Below are positions 23,006 to 34,024 of a stretch of 64,000 nucleotides of DNA, one piece after another. How positions within the stretch are numbered: the first letter of the stretch is position 1; each line of letters begins with the position of its first letter. The position numbers and the translations under genes were made by a program. The notes beneath the pieces were generated by a model. It was given only the letters and a program-made list of their open reading frames with translations, did no database searches and was not told the origin of the DNA. The stretch is from Patella vulgata. Lineage: Eukaryota; Mollusca; Gastropoda; Patellidae. The stretch covers positions 40,146,539 through 40,210,538 of the forward strand of contig NC_065883.2 of the NCBI RefSeq assembly GCF_932274485.2, given 5' to 3'.

Positions 23006-24360
23006 TCATTCGCTGAGGAACTGAACACATTTTATGCTCGTTTCGACAAAGAAAACTTTTCTTCTGAGCGAAAATCGGTTACCGACGCGATACCCGTCTC
23101 TGACGGAAATGATATCTTAATCAGCAATGATGACCTGAGAGCATGCTTTCGGCGAATAAACATCAGGAAAACAAAAGGGCCCGATGAGCTAGATGGCATT
23201 TTGTTAAAAGAGTGCTGTGACCAACTGTGTTCCGTCTTTTGCAAATTATATCAACTCTCAATTGACACCAATACGATCCCAACATTGTGGAAAAAGTCAA
23301 GAATAATACTGATTCCCAAGAAAGCAAATCTGAAGGTGTTAAATGATTATAGGCCAGTTGCACTCAAATCGATTGCTATGAAATGTTTCGAACGGATTAT
23401 TTTAAATGTATTAAAAAGCAATGTTACTGAACTCCTGGACTCACTTCAGTTTGCGTATAGGTCAAAACGTGGAACAGTCGATGCTACAATATCTCTTCTC
23501 AATTCTGTATACAAACATCTAGAAACCAACAAAGCGTATGTTCGAATTCTTTTTTGTAGATTTCTCATCCGCTTTCAACACCATACAGCCACATATAATT
23601 CTGAAACTGTTATTAACCATGCATGTCAATCCCCTTCTAATAAAGTGGATTGAAAATTTCTTAATAGACAGACCACAATATGTTATAGTCAACAAGTGCT
23701 ATTCAAATATTATTAAAACAAACACGGGGCACCTCAGGGATGTGTTCTATCACCGGTTCTTTTCATTATTTACACCAATGATTGCAGAAGTATAAATCCT
23801 AACTGTCTCACTGTCAAATTTGCAGACGATGCCGCGATTGTTAGCTCACTAAACGACGCCGAATCTGACACTCATTACAGAGGTGATGTTGCCAATTTTG
23901 CGACAGGAACTATCTCCATATGAATGTCAATAAAACCAAAGAACTTATCATTGACTTCAGGGTTAATAAATCACATATAGTTCCCTTAACAATTGATGAT
24001 GAAACTGTTGAGATAGTTTCAGAATACAAATATCTAGGTACTATTATTGATGACAAACTATCATGGAACCAAAACACAAACGCAGTGTACAAAAAGTGTC
24101 AACAACGCCTCTATTACATGCGCAAATTGAGATCTTTTCACGTTAACCAAGCCATACTTTCAGTGTTTTACACTTCATTTATACAAAGCATTCTTTGTTT
24201 TTCTATCCAATGCATTTATCCTTCCCTCACCGTACAAAACAAAGCTAAGCTAAACAAAATTGTCAAAATGGCTAGCAAAATTTCAGGGGTTCAGCACACC
24301 CCACTCAATAGACTGCACAATAAATTTGTACTTAATGTGAGCAAAAAAAATAGCCTTTGA
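23006..24360 (+). pseudogene. LINE ORF2, reverse transcriptase part, frameshifted
   Basis: RT blocks in order are RKTKGPDELDGILL, IILIPKKANLKVLNDYRPVA, FAYRSKRGTVDA, FVDFSSAFNTI (first catalytic D), a PQGCVLSPVLF-type block near 23730, FADDAAI (catalytic DD, near 23820) and KTKELIIDF / YKYLGTIIDDKLSW. They lie in at least two frames with changes near 23545, 23720 and 23900. The C-terminal part ends at about 24360. Non-functional. Confidence 0.85.
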
Positions 24361-25525
24361 TAAAACACATTTTCTTTACAGTGAATACGAATTACTACCC
24401 TCGGGACGTCGGTATAGAGTACCAAAATTTAAAACAAAAAGATGTTAGTCATCGTTTATCCCCCAAAGCATATGTATACTAAACCAAGCAATATCAGACG
24501 AAATGCAATAGGCTGTCATTTGTTAACATATATCCATGTATTGTGTATTATTTATATCTATTTATTATTTTGTATCAAATTCTCATCTCTTGTCTATGTC
24601 TAAGAATTCCTGTAAGGTAATAAAGAATTAGGTCATACATAGTTCAACAATTGGTAATATCACCGCATGAGTGTTTGCATGCGTGTTATTTGATATGTGA
24701 ATTATCATTTGTTATATATATGTGGAAATTACTTTTTTCTTGGATAGTCCCATTTACAACCCAGGTAAGAAACCATACATTTATAAATTAAAACACCCAC
24801 GTGTAGTAAATATGGACATGACGAAACCAATAGATTTTCATTAATTACGTGATTTTATATTTATAAACTTGCTTTCGAAACAGATTTGTTAGTCTGATAT
24901 CAATGGAGGTTGGTCCGGATAACGGTAAATAACGTGCATTTATAGTTCATTGGTACGCACGATAATATGTAAACAAATTAAACCCACAAAAAAGACAAAT
25001 ATATAAATAACTGCAGCTCGACTATGGTATGAAGTATAAAACATGTAGTATTCATCAAGAAATGAAATACGTATAAGAACGCACATATGTAACTACAGCA
25101 CGTATGTAACTACAAAGGCCGATCTGCGTAAAACACACGGTCGAACAAGAAATTGCACTGTAAATTGGATTTAACACCTATGCATCAGATTAAGCCTGCT
25201 AGTCCTTGATAAAACACCATTGGTGCAAATATAACACCCTTTCCAGAAAACTCACCAAACAAAGAATACACATTGTGTCAGTCGTTTTTAACCCGTCCGT
25301 TAATTAACACATCCAGTACAGAAAACACACTGTCGCAGAGATTTTCACCCCTAGCGATAATTAAATTATCTTCCAGTTAATTTCTCATCCCTTTTAATTA
25401 ACACACCGTATCTACAGATTTTAGCCTCTTCGTATTAGATTTGTTGCGATAATTAAAATTTTACCGATATTCATACAAATTTACCTAAATCGGTAGATAT
25501 CTATACCCTAAACGTACAAATAACA

Positions 25526-25781
25526 TTATTACTACTTTTCAGTGTTGGTTATAATCAAGTCAAATAAAGAGTTATTTCCTTTATTGTCATATCTTGTAAG
25601 TTTGTTTATAAGTTGGAATATCTAGAATTAAACAGTTATATGGACTTGCCAAAATATGTACTTGTAAGTCTTTAATCAATTACAAATATTGAAGTAGACT
25701 TAAATGTATTCTATAATCATTTGGATATTAAGGCCATTAGGCCTCTTATTTGAAATAAAGTTTGTTGTTTTTTAATGAGCT
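25526..25781 (-). promoter_or_regulatory. MARS1 3' UTR and polyadenylation signal
   Basis: Downstream of the MARS1 stop (25782-25784, minus) the strand is AT-rich. A canonical AATAAA falls at 25580-25585 (minus strand), giving a 3' UTR of roughly 200-230 nt. The large repeat copy A begins immediately beyond, at about 25525. Confidence 0.65.
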
Positions 25782-25874
25782 TTACTCTACCTTTTCTGCA
25801 GATTGTTTTCCTTTATATTTTTCCTTCAAATCAGCAATAGTGGATACTTCAATCTTCTGGAACAAAGGACTAGG
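25782..25874 (-). CDS. MARS1: Methionyl-tRNA synthetase, terminal coding exon
   Basis: The acceptor (tatttcag) precedes codons beginning PSPLFQKIE, the segment that follows the anticodon-binding domain in cytosolic MetRS. They continue DLKEKYKGKQ to a stop at 25782-25784. The phase (0) matches the donor of the exon at 32281-32464, whose last residues are GHEIGK; human MARS1 has GHQIG...PLFQK at the same place. The encoded C-terminus ends about 30 residues past GHEIGK, with no WHEP tRNA-binding domain, unlike vertebrate MARS1. The enzyme charges tRNA-Met with methionine in the cytosol and in animals joins the multisynthetase complex. A further exon by alternative splicing cannot be excluded. 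Confidence 0.85.
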   Translation of the reverse strand, partial: PSPLFQKIEVSTIADLKEKYKGKQSAEKVE

Positions 25875-27000
25875 CTGAAATATACATATACAATATATAT
25901 GTACAGTAAACAACATGAGGCTATTGATGAAAGAGGATATGGACATGGTTTTATATGACAAGTTGAAGCATCCTTGCTTTTTTAGGAGCGCGATTGCGCT
26001 TGCGCCCTATCGTGCACTTAAATTTCATTTCAGGAGCATTCATATTCACGCTCCTTTCGAATTTGATAGCCATCAAAAACAATCAACTCATTGAATTGAA
26101 TCTCGGTGGTTTGTTATCAACGCAAATGGGAGTACATTAGTTTGAAAAAGGCCGATCACATGGCGTCATTTTATGACATTTATGTTCATATAAGCGGCTC
26201 ATACATTCGCAATTCTTCGGTTTGCCGCAGGCTGAATAACTGAGCCGCTTATCAATATCGTGCAATATGACTCATCATCGATACTAGATCTCATCTAACC
26301 TCGCCAACAGGAATCGCTTTCGCCGCAGCAAAATGACTGCATTTAGCAGATGAATTCTGTAAATCTTGTTTCCATGAATGATAATTGTATACTCTTCTTG
26401 ATGAAAATACCGTGGCAACTTCATCTAGATATGGAACACTAGTCAGTTTTTATTGTATATGTTCAGTATTTTATGTCTTCTTAAAGAAATTAAACAAACA
26501 GAAACTTGATAGCATTTAAGTAGATTTTTTTATTTTGACTTTTTGGGCAAATAAAATACATGACAGTTGCACCATTACAAATACACTCAAAATATATTCA
26601 ATTTGAAGTAGTTAATTCCAGGAGAGTGAATCACTCTCCTCGGGATTTTCAGGAGGACTGTTTAAGGCTCTCCATCATTTTTCAAACGACGAGGCCTGCT
26701 GAACCATAGACTGCATTCATGATTGCATTATCAGAGAAACTAACTCTGCATAAAATTGATAGACGAGTCTGAATTTTAACAAGGTTCCTCCCAGTGATGG
26801 GATTTCAAAATTTTAGTTGTCGGACATTTTCTTCACGAAAATAAAGGGACATAACTCTTATCGTTTTCAAACCACAATTAAGAATCACGTGTCAACAAAA
26901 TATTCAAATTCATACGTAATAAAAAAATTAGATGCACCTCGTAATTTTTCATATTTAATTCCCGTACGGTATTCAAATTTATGTCGATAATATTCCTAAA
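25875..27000 (-). other. MARS1 last intron, repeat-poor portion
   Basis: No gene recognised. It contains a perfect 12-bp inverted repeat, ATAAGCGGCTCA (26190-26201) and TGAGCCGCTTAT (26241-26252), and a short palindrome GGAGAGTGA-A-TCACTCTCC near 26620-26640. The remainder shows no similarity to other parts of the window. Confidence 0.5.
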
Positions 27001-27002
27001 CC

Positions 27003-28470
27003 AGGGGATGCCAGGCAGGATACGCCCACATTTTCGAGAGATGGATAGAGAACAAGCTAAAAAGAAAGTGATTTTTCCTACAATCAAGGGCCAGAATTCA
27101 GGAAATTACAATTCGATATGCGCAAATATTGAAAGGAACTGAGATCTTTGGGTTATAAACTTACATTTCAAGTTTCAACAAAATCGGATAAAAATTGTGA
27201 CCTCTATAGGGTCCACAACCTTGATATACCATATTTTTACGCTATTTGAGAACGAGGGGCAGCCATTTTGTAACAGTGATATAATAATACGTTTTTTAAA
27301 ATCAGATAAACATTATGACCTTTATAGGGTCCTCAAGCTAAAATCGTGATTTTTTGTACAATCAGGGGCCATAATTCAGGAAATTACAATTCGATATGCC
27401 CAAATATCGAAAGGAACCAAGATCTTTGGGCTATAAACTTACATTTCAAGTTTCAACAAAATCAGATAAAAATTGTGACCTCTATAGGGTCCACAACCTT
27501 GATATACAATATTTTTACGCTATTTGAGAAGGAGGGGCGGCCATTTTGTCTGTCAGTTTTGGGCAGATTTTCACGAAATACAAACTCAGCCGTCCTTAGG
27601 GTGTAACGGTGATAAAATAATACGTTTTTTAAAATCGGATAACCATTATGACCTCTATAGGGTCCACAAGCTAAAAACGTGATTTTTCATACAATCAGGG
27701 GCCATAATTCAGGAAGTTACAGTCCGATATGCGCGATTATCGAAAGGAACCAAGATCTTTGGGTTATAAACTTACATTTCAAGTTTCAACAAAATCGGAT
27801 AAAAATTGTGACCTCTATAGTGTCCACAACCTACTTAAGTATGAGGGGCGGCCATTTTGTCTGTCAGTTTTGGGCCAATTTTCACGAAATTTGAACTCAG
27901 TCGTCCTTAGGGTGTAACGGCGATATAATAATACGTTTTTCTAAATCGGATAAAAATTATGACCTCTATAGGGTTCACAAGCTAAAAATGTGATTTTTCG
28001 TACAATCAGGGGCCACAATTCAGCAAGTTACGTTCCGGTATGCGCGAAAATCGAAAGGAACCAAGATCTTTGGGTTATAAACTTACATTTCAAGTTTCGT
28101 CAAAATAGGATTAAAATTGTGACCTCTATAGGGTCCACAAATTTGATATACCATATTTTTACGCTATTTGAGAACGAAGGGCGGCCATTTTGTCTGTCAG
28201 TTCTGGGTCGATTTTCACGAAATTCGAACTTAGCCGTCCTTAGGCTGTAACGGTGAAATAATAATACGTTTTTTTAAATCGGATAAAAACTATGACCTCT
28301 ATAGGGTCCACAAGCTAAAAACGCGATTTTTCGTACAATCAGGGGCCATAATTCAGGAAGTTACGGTCCGATATGCGCGATTATCAAAAGGAACCGAGAT
28401 CTTTGGGTTATAAACTTACATTTCAAGTTTCAACAAAATCAGATTAAAATTGTGACCTCTATATGTATAA
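27003..28470 (+). repeat. K1 tandem-core element in MARS1 intron, right-truncated
   Basis: The left terminus (about 27003-27060: GATGCCAGGCAGGATACGCC, then CACATTTTCGAGAG) is followed by about four 333-bp units. Period 333 is clear: identical frame starts at 27346 and 27679. The copy ends within a unit at about 28465 with no right-terminal hairpin. Confidence 0.9.
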
Positions 28471-28489
28471 CTTTTTTTGAAAATCTGTT

Positions 28490-30520
28490 CAAATAAAGAA
28501 ATAATAGAGCATTTTCTAAAATTTGACGATTTTTTTTAACTTTTTTTGATTTTCAGTCCGTTATTTTACCTATTCCAGACACTTCAAAGTCTTATTGGAT
28601 GAATTCATGCACACGACTGCCGGGGGGGGACTCTCGATAGGGAAAGTTTAAGAAAAATCCTTGGAGCAGTTTTCGAGATATATGCGTCCAAAAACGCTCC
28701 AAATCAGAAAATACTTGATTTTCAGCATGTCATATTTTGCTGCCCTCTCATAGGATTCGTGTGAAATTGGTATCATATAATAGTCAAATCCCAGGGCTAC
28801 CCACCGGTACCTTAATTTCTTTAATCCGTTGATATCGGGTGGAGAAATCATGTTTTTCCCAAAAGCACCCATTTTTTTGCGTTTTCTTCAAAATATCGGA
28901 CAATTTTTCGACCACTTCCGTTTTAAGGATCCTTGTCTAAATAGCTTTACCAGTTGGATTTGGACTATAACTTCCTGTTCCAGAAGTTTCAGAAACGTCG
29001 ATTTGGCCGTAAAATTCGAAAAAAATCGAAAAATAAAGGGTGATAACTCTGAATGAAAGTTATATTACTGGAATCGGATTGCCTTCAAGTACCCAAAAAT
29101 GTAGGTCAAATTTGAAAATTTTGAAAAATAAGAAAAATTGTCTCTTAAACAACATTTTTTCATTTTTCGGACACTAGAAGTCAGCGACGAAGTTTCGAAA
29201 TTTTCAACTGCTATCATCCGAGAAAAGACTCAGGGTTTCTGAAAATGTCATTTGTATGAAAATAGGTACAGAATTGACGAAGCTACGGCCGTTTTTTAAT
29301 TTTTATGCACCGCACGAAATTCGGCCACTTCCGTTCTGCGCAGAAGTTTCAAAAATACTTTATCAAGTAGCCACCACGTGGTTTCCCGATAGAAAATTGA
29401 ACCCCAGATCGATATCTGTTTTCGATTATGGAGAAATAGGCTCCCGCGGTAAATAATAATAATAATAATAATTTTAGTAATCTCAATAGGTTTTCAGACG
29501 AAAGTCTGAAAGCCTAATAACTAGACCTGCAAGCAGCACTGAACCGGCTTTCAGGAATCAGACAGGAAGTGTGTCATACAATAGCCCATTTATCGAGCTA
29601 CCAAACGATACTTTAGATGTTATGATCCGGTCACACCTGACGGTGAAATCCCGATTGTTGCAAGAGTACCGATTTTTTTACTGTCTTTTTTTTAAAAAAA
29701 AATATCGAATATTTTTTTGACTACTTCCTATTTACGGATCATTATCAGGATAGATTTAACAAGTGGTATGGGAACTTAACTTCCTGTACCAGAAGTTTCA
29801 GAAAGATCCATTGGACAGTTTTACCTCCCTTATACCATGAGAAGTAGATTTACAGATATAACGATTTTTCGACTTTTTACAAAGATTGTGGCCCTTTTGG
29901 ACCATTTATACTATATTGAGGTTTTTAAATTTGGATTCACACCATAGACCACCGTTAGGACTCTAAGTAACAGAGGTTTAAGAAAGGAAATAAGAGTACT
30001 TTTCGAGATAAAAGCGTCTGAATAGGCTCCAAAAAGGAAAATAATAGATTTTCAGCGTTCCATGATATATTGCCTAACTCGCGTATTTTTACCATTTAGA
30101 TGTCATAAGATCATCCATTGTTTGAACTATCCAATGACACTTTAGTTGTTTTGATTCGGTGAAATCTGGCGTAGTAATCAATTTTTTCCCCCAAGATCAC
30201 CATTTTTTTTACTTTTTACTCTTTTTTTTTCTCAAAATATCGGAAATTTTTTCGACTACCTCCGGTTTTTGGATCATTGTCGGGATAGTTTTAACAAGTT
30301 GTTTGGTTACCTAACCTTCTGTACAAGAATTTTCAGAAAAATCCATTCAGCTGTTTTCAAAAGAAAGAAAAATAGAAGAGCATTTTCAGTAATTTAAGGA
30401 TTTTTCAACTTTTTTCCAAGATTGAGGCTCTTTTTGGACCACTTATATTATTTCAGTGCTTTGATTTTTGGACTCACGCCATAGTCCACCGATAGGACTC
30501 TGAGTAAAAGAAGTTTGTTG
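28490..30520 (+). repeat. K4: degenerate tandem repeat of ~535 bp
   Basis: Blocks such as 'acttcctgtnccagaagttt' (about 28970, 29790, 30320), 'ggatcnttgtcnggatag' (about 28925, 29735, 30270) and 'ttggaccacttatactattt' (about 29905, 30440) recur at ~535-bp spacing; the first spacing is longer (~815 bp). A 'cgagatanatgcgtc' block recurs at about 28675 and 30018. A (taa)n microsatellite lies at about 29450-29475. No coding content; it looks older than the adjacent K1 array. Confidence 0.65.
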
Positions 30521-30525
30521 CATCT

Positions 30526-31943
30526 AATGTGCTGCAAAAGACTACTCAGGCAAGATGGTAATAAAGAAAGAAGGGTTATTTTTCATGACAATTAAAATTC
30601 CTCCAGAAAATCATCCTTCTAGTGTCATCTGCTGATATAAGTCGCCTTTCGCGGTACATGGTACAAACACTTTTTCTAAACCAGCAATTACGTCATCAGA
30701 AACATCATTTGTCTGTCCCAGCTGTTTAAAAATTGACACTCAATACTAACAGGGGCGGATTGGGGCCGGAAATGAAACCCAAATATGCGATTTGGTGGCA
30801 TATCTGATTATAACCTCTGTCAAATAATATATCTCATAAATCGATTAATTTAGGCCAAAAACACGACTTGCAAGTAATTTACAACCATCAACCTGTGAAA
30901 TTATCATATCGTCATATTATCAATTAACGTATTATCATTGTATCGTCAAGAGTCAAGAGAATTTAACATGTTAAAAAATGGGACTAGTTGAGAAAATTTT
31001 GACCATTTGATTAACCAGTTAGGAATATTGAATAAGTAGGAATATTTTCATTGAAAAATGTCCCATTTTTGTTGCCGGGAGCGCTAGTTGATTCCTCCTG
31101 TGATGGAAGGCCACGAGACACATTGGTACAGAGTGACGAAAGTGAAATTCATGAAAGCTGCTTTTTGAATTTTGGATTTGTTGTTGCAGGTAAATTATTT
31201 TACCTCGACTCCGAACTTGAACATTTGACACACTACATATTGATTAATGAACATAGCATTAGTTCAGATAATGAATATTGGAGTATAAGGCCACACAAAT
31301 TTAATTATGAGAATTGCATTACCCTCGACATTTTTGTCAGGAGCGGCGGGCGGAAATAAAAATAAAAATAAAATTTGATCTTGGATGCAAAAAATAGCTA
31401 CCACGACAGTGTCGGGTGAATCCTACGAAATTTGCGGATGAAATTCGGAATCCCCTTTGCAGGATTCCGAATTCCGGTCCAATACCACCACCCCTCCATA
31501 TAATGTTCAGCAGAAAAGGATTTTTTTAGACAAATTGGACAAATTTTTTTTTTTTTCATTTCCGACCGGCCCTTCGGGCGATCGCCCGATCCGCCCCTGA
31601 ATACTAATCTTGATTGGATCAAAAAATATATCAAGATTAGTAATGAAAGTGTCGAGAATATCCTAGACCTGACAACAAACCACGAGGACACCAAAATAGC
31701 TTACATACTCCTCTTCGCATTGCAAATTAATAATTGTATTTAGTGTTTTTGCTCGGGCGAAATAGACATCCCAATCATTCTCCTCACAAACAATGATCCA
31801 AATACACACATTTTGATCGATAATGAAATGGGCAAAGGTAGAAAATAGTGCAGAAGGTGATACATATCGCGGAAGGCGACTTACATCAGTAGATAACGCT
31901 AGAAGAAAGATTTTTTGGGTAGTGGTCTTTTGCTACATGGCTG
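30526..31943. mobile_element. Inverted-repeat element split by a hAT MITE
   Basis: Left arm words 'gcaaaagactactca' (about 30532) and 'ccttctagtgtcatctgctg' followed by 'atataagtcgcctttcgcgg' (about 30616-30655) are mirrored on the right: 'ccgcgatatgtat', 'aggcgacttacatcagtaga' and 'gtggtcttttgctac' (about 31866-31940). The inverted similarity covers at least ~55 bp, plus an outer ~20 bp. Removing the nested hAT leaves about 570 bp. No frame or target duplication was resolved. Confidence 0.6.
30750..31599. mobile_element. Non-autonomous hAT element with perfect 8-bp target duplication
   Basis: The element starts CAGGGGCGGAT and ends ATCCGCCCCTG. The subterminal word GGGCCGG and GGAAATGA are also mirrored. 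Target duplication AATACTAA is exact at 30742-30749 and 31600-31607. CAGGGG-type ends with an 8-bp duplication are the hAT signature. The 850-bp interior carries no transposase frame. Confidence 0.93.
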
Positions 31944-32280
31944 GAATGAAGATTTACCATGTGAATTGGTATCTGAAGCATATCCAAAGGATATAATGCT
32001 GTTGGTCAGCAACCAAGACCAAGAAGTTATTTATCCCACTCATATTTTGAATCTTCTGATGAAGACTAACTATAAACTAATATCTAAACATATCTCTGAT
32101 TTACTGTGTTTTTTATTTGCATTTCCAGATCTCTTGAAAAGTACCATTATAATTTAATATATTGAGTGACGAAATAGGTACTGAACTAAAAAGCTAACGA
32201 GAAACCACTTTTAAGGTCAGTTTTGAACCAACTAATTTCTGTCCACAAAAACACATGTTAATAGCCAATGTTTTTCTTAC
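31944..32280. other. Intronic sequence beside the MARS1 exon
   Basis: AT-rich, with no repeat match or coding evidence. The short plus-strand frame here is interrupted and resembles nothing I know. Confidence 0.4.
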
Positions 32281-32464
32281 CTTGCCTATCTCATGTCCAG
32301 GTTTTAATGTAGAAATAAAATGTTGGTGTATAACCATATCATCCGTTCTAATATTTAACTGATATCTTATAGTATCACTGGTTGTAGGCATATAAGGATG
32401 TAATAAAACTGACAGTAAACAACATATGTTGGCTGCTAAACTGACCACAGAACCAGCTCGAGCT
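32281..32464 (-). CDS. MARS1: Methionyl-tRNA synthetase, penultimate coding exon (anticodon-binding domain)
   Basis: A 184-nt exon has a T-rich acceptor ending cttcag (32465-32467 side) and donor AAG|gtaaga (intron starts 32280). It encodes ARAGSVVSLAANICCLLS followed by VLLHPYMPTTSDTIRYQL and ends GHEIGK. This aligns with the helical anticodon-binding region of cytosolic MetRS (human RAGTVTGLAVN...LLSVML.PYMP.VS.TI). The upstream phase fits exactly: the exon at 59002-59106 ends AT and this one supplies the A of an ATA codon. Flanking introns are about 26.5 kb and 6.4 kb, filled with transposons. Confidence 0.93.
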
Positions 32465-33550
32465 CTGAAGTAAAAAATAATGTGTTAATCTGATTAAAGT
32501 TAAGTTTCCAAGTTAGTACTGTTAAAATTACCAATAGTAATTAAAGAAGCAATAAGTTACTGCAAGTCAAAAGCATTTATACCAATTTATTGTTATATCT
32601 ACATAAGACAATATTCCCCACTAAAAGATAGTTACAGACTTTCGATCTGCACACCACAAAAAAAAGCACATTGATCTATCAATTCTAATGCATGCTTTGG
32701 CCATCTAAAGTTCCCTTAACTTTATTGATATCATCTTTTTCTGTCTTTGAACGTCAGAATGATGAACAACTAGTTTCTTTAATAACATCAAGATATCCTG
32801 TTTTTTTACTTCAAATTCAATCATTTACATGTAAAGAACACCTTTCAGCCTTATGTTTACTGGATTTTAATTAGAGGGATTGCTGAACAAATCTGGTTTT
32901 AAATTCTCAGCAAAATTAGCTATTTATTGATGCATGCAGCGTGATGGCCGTGAATCTCTAGTTTATAAATATTGCCAATATAAATATCTCACAGAAAAAA
33001 CAGGCTAGTTGACACGTCTGCCGATAATTCCAGTTTTAATGAATACAAATGAGTTTTAAAACCCATACAATATGTAAACATACTCTACCTAGACACCCCG
33101 CTCGGTGCATTCTGGTACCTAGTCCGGCAGAACTATGGCCGAACCTGGAAATTGTATACAAAGTTTTTTTCAGGATTGATTTTAGTAGCGAAGAGTGTCC
33201 CCTTTCAGAATTTGCCGGGTGAACCTCGGTCACCTTTGAGCGTTTTGAGAAATTCAAGATGGTGTCCAAGACGGCCACCATTTCAAATAATCCCCTATAC
33301 CTCCCCTAGTATTTAGTCTAGGATGCTAATTGTGGTGTCTAACCGTATGTTTTTGGGGCCAAGGAATACACTGAAATCGTTAATTATTTTGTAGGGTGAT
33401 TATAGTAAAATCCAATATGCCAGACAATATGGCCCTTTAACTCGATAGCGGCGGTTGTGGGCGATTATTTCACCAAACCAAACATATCTAGTGACAAACT
33501 ATATATTTCAGGACATAGGAGCATATGTTGGATACAATAACACCACATAC
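32465..33550. other. MARS1 long intron, unassigned sequence
   Basis: No gene recognised. From about 33075 to 33450 the sequence ('gtgtcccctttcagaatttg', 'gtccaagacggccaccattt') has the feel of a dispersed mollusc repeat, but it has no second copy in this window. Confidence 0.35.
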
Positions 33551-33554
33551 ATGC

Positions 33555-33925
33555 CTATCAGGGGCTCCAGGGCGACATGGGATGGCCCTGAAAATGGAAA
33601 TGAAGTTTAACATCCTACTTTTCTGCTCCGAACTGGGCTAATGTAGACGGGCATTATCCCTACAGTGTGCTATGAGGGAAATTTTGCCCGTACAGTGGCA
33701 CTACGGCCTACTTTTATATCAAATTCCAACTGTCAAGGGATCTTTCATGTGCACGCCAATGTGTACACAGGACCTCAGTTTTTCTTCCCATCCGAACAAC
33801 TAGACAGCTGTCCTTGTCAGGCCCTCCGTTCATCCGGATGAACTTTCTGGGCCAATGCAGGGATCGAACACCCGACCTCCAGGCTATCAAGCCAGCGTCT
33901 TACCCAATTAGCCACCGTGCCCTCC
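33555..33925 (-). repeat. tRNA-derived SINE (long body), minus strand
   Basis: Read on the minus strand, the head carries an A-box-like TGGCTAATTGGGTAAGACGC and a B-box-like GGTGTTCGATCCCTG, about 45 bp apart. The body contains 'gcacatgaaagatcccttga' plus 'cagttgg', and the 3' part 'gttaaacttcat'. A second copy of the body is at 51965-52160. This marks a Pol III-type SINE; the specific family is not assigned. Confidence 0.8.
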
Positions 33926-34024
33926 CCCCCTGAAAATGGAACACAAGCTGTTTTTTGAACATTTAAACAACCAAATTCTACCCACAAAACACGCAAATAA
34001 CACCAACAAAACTAGATAATATTC

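Larger units (their letters stand above)
21505..24628 (+). mobile_element. L2/CR1-type LINE, nearly full-length but broken
   Basis: An APE-type endonuclease is followed by a reverse transcriptase. Copy B (around 43600-43770) and copy C lack this 3.1 kb, which gives an empty-site comparison and brackets the insertion between about 21505 and 24628. The 3' end is AT-rich ('gtaaggtaataaagaat') without a long poly(A). The coding part has two in-frame stops between EN and RT (22988-22990 and 23003-23005) and frame changes near 23545, 23720 and 23900, so it is inactive. Confidence 0.85.
16475..25525 (+). repeat. Large dispersed non-coding repeat, copy A, with nested insertions
   Basis: The left portion (16475-17510) matches the reverse complement of 45200-46250 and also 47750-48700. 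The 19316-19495 segment matches 45060-45220 reversed. The 20640-21500 segment matches 43640-44470 reversed, and 24640-25520 matches 42771-43620 reversed. No coding capacity is conserved among copies. The right end reads 'agatatctataccctaaacg', with the same end at 42771 in copy B. Copy A was enlarged by K1 plus a MITE plus SINE remains (17512-19310), a piggyBac-like MITE (19544-20432) and a LINE (about 21505-24628). The superfamily is unknown and no clear terminal inverted repeat was found. It stops about 55 bp from the MARS1 polyadenylation signal. Confidence 0.75.

Noticed and set aside
33036-33281. 81-codon minus-strand frame
   Set aside because: No domain. It resembles a dispersed non-coding repeat and lies in the long MARS1 intron.
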